Below, piece by piece: positions 29,902-37,287 of a DNA stretch of 64,000 nt (positions are counted from its first letter, which is position 1; every line of letters starts with the position of its first letter). The notes beneath the pieces are model-generated. The model saw nothing but the letters and a program-made list of their open reading frames with translations. It made no database searches and had not been told where the DNA came from. The stretch spans positions 1,240,001 to 1,304,000 of the forward strand of contig NZ_CP034448.1 in NCBI RefSeq assembly GCF_003952465.1. The letters are read 5' to 3'. Position numbers and translations under genes: made by a program. The stretch is from Mesorhizobium sp. M1B.F.Ca.ET.045.04.1.1. GTDB taxonomy: Bacteria > Pseudomonadota > Alphaproteobacteria > Rhizobiales > Rhizobiaceae.

Positions 29902-31515
29902 TCAATAATGCGCGTAGCCGCTCAACGGGCACCTCTGGGACGCGGGGACCTCAAAGGTACCGTCGATGCCGCTGCAAGTGCGGAACCCGGACTTCCGTCC
30001 CGTCGCCTTTGATCTCGGCGCCGGTCGCGGATTGGCTGCTTCGCGCTGCCGTTCACGTCTCGGCTTCGCACGGACGACGGGCTGCGGTTTCTCGGTCTTC
30101 TGCGGGGTTGCGCTTTCCTGCTTGGCTACTTCCGCTTCCGAGGCGCGCTGGGCGCGGTAGCTCTTCAGGGCGTCGTCCGTGTCGAGTTTGAGGCGGGCAT
30201 ATTGCTTTGGGGTTAGATAGGTGGTCGGGGGCAACCGGTTTTCTTCCTGCCACCGGCCGATGGCGCGGCGGGTCTTGATGCCGAGGTCGCCGTCGGCCTC
30301 GTCCAGGTCGTAACCGGTCGCCAGCAGCCTTTCCTGCAGATCGATCTTTGCCTGGCGATCGAGGCCGATCGCACTTTCCGTCAGCTCGGTCCCAACGTCG
30401 GTTTCCGGGTTGGCGGCCGCCGCCGGAGGTTCCGCCGCCGTGGCCGACCGCGACGCGTCGCTCTCGGTGTCGGCGACGACGGGCGGTGTATTGCCGACGA
30501 CGACCGGCGATTTCTTGAGCTGATCGATGTTGAGGCGGGCGAGGTCGGCGAACGCTCCCTTGGGAAATTGCTGCAGATAGGCTTCGTAGTGCGCGAGCGT
30601 GTTGCGCTTCGAGGCTTCGTCCCACACGCGCTGCTCGATTTCCCATCCGCGCGCGTCCGTGCTCGCGGCCGGAGTCTCCGTGGCGGATGGCTGCGCAGCC
30701 GGGGCGGCCGGCGGCGGGGCCTCCGGACCGATAAAGACTTCCCGGCCGAGCGAGGCATTGTGCCAGGGCCGCTGGCGCCCGTCGGTTTCGGCCGTCACTT
30801 CACCGCGAACCCGGGTCAGCGCGCTCTGGATCTCGACGCCCGGCTCGGCGAGATGCCTGGCCAACGACACCGTGTAGGGACTGTTGGCGCCATTGCCGTC
30901 GTAGGACACGGCTCCGGGATCGGTCGCAAAGGCGATCAGCACGCCGCCGCTGCCGACGTCCGCTGAGCTGACATCGATGGGCGCAAGGCCCGGCGCGGTG
31001 GTCGAGCGGCTCTTCGGCAATGACGCCGCCAGCGTCCTCGCCAGCGGATTGTCGCGGCAGGCGTCGAGAATGACGATGCCGACGGCCGGGTCCGGCGGAA
31101 GGGCCGCAAGCAGCTCGTCGATCTGGATGGTGCGGGTCTTGAGATGCGCCGGAGCCGTAAGCTCGGCGTCGACGGGGATCAGGTAATTCTTGCCGTTCAC
31201 CTGCATGCCATGGCCGGCGTAGTAGATCAGCGCCGTGTCGGCGTCATACGAGGCCTCGGTGAACTTGTTCAGCCGGTCACGCATTCCGGCATAGTCGAGA
31301 TCGACGCCTTCGATGACGTTGAACCCCGCCTTGCGCAAAACTTCGGCCATCAGGCGCGCATCGCCGGCGGGATTGGCAAGAGCCGGCGCGTAGACATACT
31401 TGCTGTTGCCGATGACCAGCGCGACCCGATTGTTGCCGGCGGCAAGGGCGCTTGCCTGCAGCAGACCGGCTGCGGCCAGGAAAAACAAACCAACAATGGC
31501 GGCCCAGAACCTCAT
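29902..31515 (-). CDS. Secreted caspase-like (peptidase C14) protein with peptidoglycan-binding-like domain
   Basis: A 537-residue protein. An N-terminal signal peptide (FWAAIVGLFFLAAAGLLQAS) suggests periplasmic export. A caspase/metacaspase domain follows: RVALVIGNSKY, the catalytic His in YYAGHGMQ and the catalytic Cys in LDACRDNPLA. After a Pro/Ala-rich linker, a helical domain (AKIDLQERLLATGYDLDEAD onward, then TRRAIGRWQ) resembles PG_binding_1. The C-terminus has a cysteine pair. I prefer the ATG at 31515 over the TTG at 31530; neither has a clear Shine-Dalgarno sequence. Substrate unknown. Confidence 0.85.
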   Translation of the reverse strand: MRFWAAIVGLFFLAAAGLLQASALAAGNNRVALVIGNSKYVYAPALANPAGDARLMAEVLRKAGFNVIEGVDLDYAGMRDRLNKFTEASYDADTALIYYAGHGMQVNGKNYLIPVDAELTAPAHLKTRTIQIDELLAALPPDPAVGIVILDACRDNPLARTLAASLPKSRSTTAPGLAPIDVSSADVGSGGVLIAFATDPGAVSYDGNGANSPYTVSLARHLAEPGVEIQSALTRVRGEVTAETDGRQRPWHNASLGREVFIGPEAPPPAAPAAQPSATETPAASTDARGWEIEQRVWDEASKRNTLAHYEAYLQQFPKGAFADLARLNIDQLKKSPVVVGNTPPVVADTESDASRSATAAEPPAAAANPETDVGTELTESAIGLDRQAKIDLQERLLATGYDLDEADGDLGIKTRRAIGRWQEENRLPPTTYLTPKQYARLKLDTDDALKSYRAQRASEAEVAKQESATPQKTEKPQPVVRAKPRRERQREAANPRPAPRSKATGRKSGFRTCSGIDGTFEVPASQRCPLSGYAHY

Positions 31516-31804
31516 CGCGCGCACTTTCAAGTTGCGGCTTTGCCTGCTCGTTCCAGTCGCAATTTCACGTAGGGGATGCCCCTTCCATGAAATTCATAAC
31601 ACATCAGCGCCGTCGAATACGCTTCGCATTGCGCCGTAGGAAAATTCCTGGAGGCAGCGAACTCGCCAAATGAAGCCCGGCACGGCAGGCCAACTGCCGT
31701 CCCAGGCGCCACGGCGGTGGGTCGCAGTCCCTGTGGAAACATTCCCTATTGCAATCCGCGAAAGAAGAGGGTTCGATCAAGTGTCCGGGGGAGGACACAA
31801 ATAA

Positions 31805-32527
31805 ATGAACAGGGGAGTGGTGCGGCTTATTCCAAAGCCGAAAGTTTCCATATTTATCTGTGGTTGTGGCCATACCGGCTCGACCTTGCTTGCCCGGATA
31901 TTGGCCGCCCATCCCGATGTCTTCAGCGTTCCGCGCGAGACAAGCGCTTTTGTCTCGGAAAAAGGCGCCAGATGGACCAAGCTAAGCTTGCTTTTGCTTG
32001 AGGCGGCCATTTCGCGCCGGAACGTTTGGGTCGAAAAGACACCCGGCCATATTCACTATACCCGTCAGATACTCGAGACGATCCCGGGCGCCCGTTTCAT
32101 CGTCGTCACGCGCGACGGCCGGGATGTCGTGACATCGCTCGGGCAGCGCTACGAGGGCGATTTCGACCGAGCCTTCCAAAGGTGGGTTGCCGACAGCAAG
32201 GCCTCGATGCTCTGTGTCGAGCGAGGCGGGGGCATGCTGTGGCGCTACGAGGACTTCATCGAGTCGCCAGCGCTCTCCATCGAACGGCTATGCCGCTTCA
32301 TGGGCGTGGCTTTCGATCCGGCCATCCTGGACTATCACCAGCATCCCGTCGTCTGGGGACGGGAAAGGAAAGTTCGCACGCCGCATTCCGCCCGCCGTTT
32401 GGCGCAGGTCAACCAGCCGATCACCGACTACAGGGGCGGCTGGAGATCGAAGCTGCCCGCGGACGTCGCCTCGCGTTTCGAGGCGGGTGAAGCCCAGGAG
32501 CTGATGGCCTATTTCGGATATTGCTGA
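31805..32527 (+). CDS. Sulfotransferase family protein
   Basis: A 240-residue PAPS-dependent sulfotransferase-fold protein. The 5'-phosphosulfate loop is CGCGHTGSTLLARILA at residues about 20-35, and the 3'-phosphate site is VVTRDGRDVVTS. The acceptor could be a surface polysaccharide, lipid or small molecule; NodH-type specificity cannot be inferred. A GGGGGAGG run precedes the start closely. It is the last intact gene before the tRNA-derived sequence at 32,645. Confidence 0.8.
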   Translation: MNRGVVRLIPKPKVSIFICGCGHTGSTLLARILAAHPDVFSVPRETSAFVSEKGARWTKLSLLLLEAAISRRNVWVEKTPGHIHYTRQILETIPGARFIVVTRDGRDVVTSLGQRYEGDFDRAFQRWVADSKASMLCVERGGGMLWRYEDFIESPALSIERLCRFMGVAFDPAILDYHQHPVVWGRERKVRTPHSARRLAQVNQPITDYRGGWRSKLPADVASRFEAGEAQELMAYFGYC

Positions 32528-32644
32528 GGGCGGGTCATCGGGGAGGCGTCGGCCCTCCTTCGCCGAGGCTTCGGAGGACATACTGCTTCGCGCTGAGAAG
32601 AATTCGCCGGACTTGTCCTGCGAAGCTCGAAGAGCGAAGCAGGA

Positions 32645-32665
32645 TGGCGGAGAGGGAGGGATTCG
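32645..32665 (-). other. tRNA-Ser 3'-end fragment, probable attachment site (att)
   Basis: On the minus strand these 21 bases align exactly to tRNA positions C56 to A76: the end of the T-loop, the T-stem 3' strand, acceptor strand CCTCTCC, discriminator G and an encoded CCA. The acceptor sequence is typical of serine tRNAs. The rest of the tRNA is absent upstream, so this is a fragment. Such fragments mark the distal end of elements integrated at tRNA 3' ends. Confidence 0.75.
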
Positions 32666-33071
32666 GTTTCACGCCTATCCTGCTGAAAATGCTAATCTTT
32701 TCGCGCTTTTTGTTACGCAGTTTGTTACACTGCTACAACTGCGATTTACAATCGCTCTTTTGAGCTCGCCTGCCCAATCCATCTTATCTGTCGAAACCGA
32801 CGCAATGGCGCGGCGGTGGATTGGGTCACTCTGTCATAGTATCCGCGCTTCATTAAGTTGACGATGCCGTTTAGACTCGGAGCTGATCCTTTCCGGTCGA
32901 TCACCAGGATTTGGCGCGCGACCCGGCACCGGCGGTTCGTCTTTGTACGTTTGTGTCATCCAGGCCGGATCAACTCGGCCATCAGGCTTCTCACGACTTA
33001 TGCATGCGTTTCCCACTTTTATTAGCATTCGGTGCGAACCCGCACCCTGCACCAAACCTGCGACGCCTAAG
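32666..33071. other. Non-coding stretch inside the presumed island boundary
   Basis: No convincing gene is seen in either strand. It is AT-richer than the neighbouring core genes near 32,690-32,760, and short ORFs show no recognisable domains. It may carry the recombination arm of the element, but I see no defined direct repeats. Confidence 0.4.
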
Positions 33072-33592
33072 CTATCGTCCTCGACTTGAGCGTTCCCTGC
33101 TTCTCGTGGAAGACGCTAAATTCGCTCGTGCGTTATTGCCGGCCAGCAAAGGCTGCGGGTCGGCGGTGAGGGTGTCGAGGAGCGGCGGCCGTTCCCTTTC
33201 ACTCAATAGTGCCGCCGGCGCCTGGATGGTTTCCACGACGCCGCCCCCGCAATCGTAGCCGTTGTGATGATCATCGTGCATGCGCTGAGCTGTTGGGGAC
33301 ATGCTGATGGCGGTGCCGGAAGCACCGGAGACATGTGATATCTCGGCAGCGGGCAGAGCGGCTTCTCTGTCGCTGCACAGGAAAGCGTAGAGTTCCTTCA
33401 CGCAAATGCGGGCGTCCTTCTTGTCTTTTTGAAAGGGCGGGACGAGGGGCAACCTGATATCGGCCTTTTGGTAGAACGGACTGCGCTCTTCGTACAGCTG
33501 GTCAACCTTCTGCTCGATGTCGGCGCCTTGCAGCAGCGGCCGGCTGGTGTCCCTCTCGAGGCGCCTGCGGAGCTCTTTCAGCTCGGGTGTCG
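33072..33592 (-). pseudogene. C-terminal remnant of the shikimate-kinase-like domain, out of frame
   Basis: Read in the frame after 33,592, the sequence continues the kinase as PELKELRRRLERDTSRPLLQ and then VDQLYEERSPFYQKAD, both expected of the shikimate kinase lid and C-terminal helices. The frame then runs to a stop at 33072 through a tail without known domains. It lost its reading frame relative to the 33502-34518 ORF by one extra base in a short C-run. Confidence 0.65.
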
Positions 33593-34518
33593 AGCCAGAT
33601 CGACCTCGCCTTATTAAGAATCAGGGCTTGATTGGACTCCTTGCCAAAGCAGCCGCCGCCGGTTGCGATGACGATGGGGCCTCTCTCCAGCTGCTTGGCG
33701 AGCTCTTTGGTCTCCAGGTCCCTGAAGTGCGCCTCGCCACGGCCAGGGTCGGCGAACATCTCCATCAGATTGCCGTGATCGGCGACGATATGCTTATCGA
33801 TGTCGACAAACTCCACCCCCAACTCCTTGGCAAGCTGGGCGCCGATGGTCGACTTGCCGCTCGCCGGCATGCCGACGAGCACGACCGGCCGCGTACCGAG
33901 GGCCGCGAGGATCTCGCCGGCTTGCGGCGAGCGAGCGACCGCAATCTGTTGTCTTGCGACGATGGGCGACCTGGAGGTCCCTGCCGCCCTCGACCTGCTT
34001 TCTCCTGACGAGTCCCAGTGTAATATCTCCCAGGCACCACGGGGAATGGGGACTAGCTGTGAGCTCTGCGCGCGGTGCGCGAGCTCGGCCCGATAACTGG
34101 CCGGCGTAGGGAACTCGACCTCGAAGCGATAGTTCTGCGCGGTTCTGAACGCCGTGTGAACGCCGCGTAACCGCGGCCTGTCCATCCTGATGACCCAGTT
34201 GGTGGTCTCGACCTCGCTGCAGTCCCGCTCCTCGAAGGCCAGTGCCGCCTTCCTGAAGGCGCGCGTAAAAGCCTCGTCCGGGATCTCGAAGACATGGCGC
34301 ACGGCATTGGTGACCAGTTGGGCCTCCGGCGCCGTGCTCACGCTCTGGCCGGTCAACTCGTCGGCTATCCAGACCTGCCCGCCCGACCGTTGGTCAAGAT
34401 GCGGCACCTTCACCTCGATGCCGTCCTGCCGCAAAAGCTCGGCAACCGCATGCACAATTTTTGGTAATCGCGCTTTCTTGCGCTTCGGCGGGGGCGGCTT
34501 CGAGCCTGGCCCGCTCAA
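33502..34518 (-). pseudogene. Shikimate-kinase-like P-loop protein, frameshifted
   Basis: A 338-codon ORF. Residues 20-180 form an unassigned domain. Residues 207-310 resemble shikimate kinase: P-loop GMPASGKST (216-224), FVDIDKHI, GEAHFRDLETKEL and the ATGGG loop. The last about 27 residues are out of frame, and the true C-terminus continues in another frame (33072-33592). The first about 18 residues are also out of frame with the upstream 823-codon ORF. A shikimate-kinase-like domain is reported at the C-terminus of a Mesorhizobium type III effector (Mlr6361), which suggests a secreted effector rather than an aromatic-pathway enzyme. That link is from memory. Confidence 0.65.
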
Positions 34519-36865
34519 GGGCCTGTTCGCTGCTCAGCGTTATCGTGCTGGCGCGGTCGTCTTCGGCCGAGATTGCTAAGGCGCTGAGCAGAATGCGCTT
34601 TTCGACGGCGAGTCTGATCGAGGCCTCCATGACCGATGCCGCCAGCGTGGGGTTGTCCTTCAGATCCGCCAGGCTGCCATCGACGTCGAACCGGCCCTGG
34701 TGGAGCTTTGCCGCCTGCGCCTTGACATATGGCGCCGACTTGAAGCCCGGCCTCTGCTCCAAGAGCCGCTGCAATTCGGTGGTTTTTTGCATGAACACCC
34801 GCGCACCGGTATCGGACTTGTAGGCGTCAGTGCCGACCTTGATGCCGACGCTCAACAGATTGATGGCGCTTTCATGCAGCTTGACTTCCGACTGCTCATG
34901 AGCCGGCTCGCTATTGAGCTGCAGGTTCCAGTCCTGGAGCTCGGCCACTAACAACGCGGCCAGTTCGCAGGCCACCGGATGCCTGGCGGCCTTGCTGTCT
35001 TCCCTCGCCCTGGCGATGAGCTCATGGAGGGCCTGGCCATCCGGCCGATCTTCCTGCAACAGTGCGCGGATGTCGGCCTTGAGCTCATTATGAATGCCCT
35101 CGTAGGTGCCGAAGATGGCACGCTCGGCAAACCAGCGTTGCGCCTCCAGCGGCTGCGCCAGCACGTTGCGCTGCAGGCAGCTGTAGGTCTCCAGCACCAG
35201 CCCGGTGGCCGACAGGATCTGCTTGGACCGGGTGAACTGGTAGCCGCTTTTCTCAATGGCCGGCGTGTGCGACTTCGGCGGCTTCATCGAGGCGATGCCG
35301 CGCGCCTGCAGCTGCGCGTCGAACTGGCGCACATGCTCGTAAAGGCGAGGCTGGTCGCCAATGATGACGACGGTGTCGCCATCAAAATCGCCGTCGAGCA
35401 TTTTTTGTTCGACGCTTGGAACCGCAACCAAAGAGCCGGGCGCGAACACCTCCGTCGCCTGCAGGATGCCGACGCACTCGAGCGCGGTGTCGGCCTTGAC
35501 CCGGTCCTTTTCCTCCAGCCAGTACGAATGGCACTTTACGTCCTCGGCAGACATCACGACCCCGCGCTCGGCGAAGTCCGCCGGCCACATTTCGTCGGGC
35601 ACAACGATCAAGATGCCTTTGGCAAAGAAGGTCGGATCGTCGGCGGCAAGCCCAGCCCCCGACCTGTGCGCGAAGTTGAAGCTATATTGGAAGGCCACGC
35701 ACCGATCCAGGAACGCCGCGGTCCGGTCGCCATCGCGCGCCGACCTGACCCGGTCGGCGGCGAACGGGCGCAGGTTGGGCTTGTCATAGGGGGAGCGTCC
35801 GACAAGCACGCCAGCGTCACGGGTCAAGGTCTTGCTCTTGCCCGTCGGCACATGCAGGCATTCGTCGCTGGACGGCACGGCGATAGCGCTCGAACCCTCG
35901 ATATGCCCGCCCGTGACCGTCCGGAACAGCTCCTCGGCGGTGAGGCTTTGATGGGTTTCGAGCCAAGCCTGAGCCTTCTCGCGGGTCTCCTGTGCTACCT
36001 CGACGCTACGCGGATAATGTTGCAGCGCCGAGGGCGGTACCGCCGATTGCCTTTTATCGGCATAGGCAGGCATCCGCTCGGGAGCGTCGTGGCGAGCCCG
36101 GGCAATGGACGGCATGCGCTCGGCCAGTGAGGCCCTAATGAAGCCGCAGCCGTCATGCGGCCGCAAGGCGATCTCGCCGTCTCGCCCCTCGAACCGGAAG
36201 GGATGCACTGCGCCTGCGGGATGGTCGGGCAGAAGGGACAGCTTGAAGCACCCTTCCAGCGCATAATCATGGGGGCCAATGTCGGGGATGCCCGGCGGCG
36301 CGGCAAATCCGCGGCGCTGGGTATAGTAATAGGCTTCCTTGAACGGCGCCCAGGCCCGCGACAGCTGCTCAAAGGCCGTACCCGGAGCCGTCTCGGCATA
36401 GGGGATCGCCAAAAGCTTGCCGCTTGGGGCCTCTGCGGCCGTGAAAGGCAGGTGAGAGGCAAGCTGGTTCAGGCTCTTTTGCGGCGGCTTCAGTTTGCTG
36501 CCGCCGAACAGGTCCATGCGGTAGGGCACGCCCTCCACGGTGAACGTGCGTGTCAGCATGGCTCCAGTCGGAGTTCCCTTTAGCTGCACCGCCACCACCT
36601 TCACCGCGCCCGAGGTCAAGCGGTGGAAAATGGAATAGCGCAACTCGGCTTCGCTGGCCAGCGGCCGGCCTTGCATGTCGACCACCGGCAGCCGCATCAG
36701 TCCGGCATCGCCTTGCGGCGGTCTCGGCTCGTGGTCCATGGCCTGAAGGACCCGATGGACATCGAAGCTGGAGGCTGCATGCTGGGCCTGGATCATCGAT
36801 GCGTTCTGCGCCATGAAGGTGTCGAGCGCTTCGAGCGGCTCCTTCGCCTCGATCTCGGCGATCAC
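34394..36865 (-). CDS. Large protein with RNA-polymerase-like DFDGD motif, possible type III effector (broken gene)
   Basis: An 823-codon ORF starting with GTG at 36865. Residues 491-497 read DGDFDGD within SVEQKMLDGDFDGDTVVIIG. This resembles the metal-chelating DxDGD loop of two-barrel RNA polymerases (beta-prime NADFDGD) and QDE-1-type RNA-dependent RNA polymerases. Before it, GILQATEVFAPGSLVAVPSV could form part of the double-psi barrel. No signal peptide or membrane segment is seen. The frame is open further upstream to 37060 without an ATG, and the last about 30 residues are a frameshifted shadow of the next ORF. The full gene therefore probably ran from beyond 37060 to 33072. Function is inferred, not established. 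Confidence 0.6.
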   Translation of the reverse strand: MIAEIEAKEPLEALDTFMAQNASMIQAQHAASSFDVHRVLQAMDHEPRPPQGDAGLMRLPVVDMQGRPLASEAELRYSIFHRLTSGAVKVVAVQLKGTPTGAMLTRTFTVEGVPYRMDLFGGSKLKPPQKSLNQLASHLPFTAAEAPSGKLLAIPYAETAPGTAFEQLSRAWAPFKEAYYYTQRRGFAAPPGIPDIGPHDYALEGCFKLSLLPDHPAGAVHPFRFEGRDGEIALRPHDGCGFIRASLAERMPSIARARHDAPERMPAYADKRQSAVPPSALQHYPRSVEVAQETREKAQAWLETHQSLTAEELFRTVTGGHIEGSSAIAVPSSDECLHVPTGKSKTLTRDAGVLVGRSPYDKPNLRPFAADRVRSARDGDRTAAFLDRCVAFQYSFNFAHRSGAGLAADDPTFFAKGILIVVPDEMWPADFAERGVVMSAEDVKCHSYWLEEKDRVKADTALECVGILQATEVFAPGSLVAVPSVEQKMLDGDFDGDTVVIIGDQPRLYEHVRQFDAQLQARGIASMKPPKSHTPAIEKSGYQFTRSKQILSATGLVLETYSCLQRNVLAQPLEAQRWFAERAIFGTYEGIHNELKADIRALLQEDRPDGQALHELIARAREDSKAARHPVACELAALLVAELQDWNLQLNSEPAHEQSEVKLHESAINLLSVGIKVGTDAYKSDTGARVFMQKTTELQRLLEQRPGFKSAPYVKAQAAKLHQGRFDVDGSLADLKDNPTLAASVMEASIRLAVEKRILLSALAISAEDDRASTITLSSEQALERARLEAAPAEAQESAITKNCACGCRAFAAGRHRGEGAAS

Positions 36866-37287
36866 GCTCGAGTTCGCGCACCGCCTCGGCGCGCGCCGCG
36901 GCGCTCCTTCCTCGGCTGATGAACACTGCCGATCATAGATTCGACTGCCAGCCTCAAAGCCCCATCGTCGTGCATAATATGGGCTGGCCTCGCTACATTC
37001 GAAGGGGATCGAAGGCCGATCCCACGGTGCGGTGAAAGAAGCTGCAAGCGGCTTCCAAGACTAGGTGCGAGCACCTCGATCTCATTGTAGGCCCGTCATC
37101 GGATCATATGGAAATCGGTGAGCTTCATCCGCCGGCCTTTTACAACGTGGTTTGGTCGATCCTCTAGGGGATTACGCAGTCTTAAGCCAGCATTAATACC
37201 TTAGACGCGACACTAGGAATACTTTTACTATTCGCTAAAGCTCGATGCTATTTGACGAGGACTGGTCTTGCGTTTGCAGTTTTCTAG

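Noticed and set aside
32521..32861. Short plus-strand ORFs reading MAEREGF or GGEGGIRF at 32,640
   Set aside because: These are translations of the antisense of a tRNA 3' end, a well-known artefact. The real feature is the tRNA fragment.
33585..34470. Programmed ribosomal frameshifting to make one effector protein
   Set aside because: The A5 and C3 runs are shorter than typical slippery sites and no downstream pseudoknot is obvious. Decay or sequencing error is simpler.
36927..37287. tts box upstream of the effector-like ORF
   Set aside because: I looked for the rhizobial tts-box consensus (GTCAGCTTNTCGAAAGCT) on the minus strand and saw no convincing match, so T3SS regulation is not claimed.
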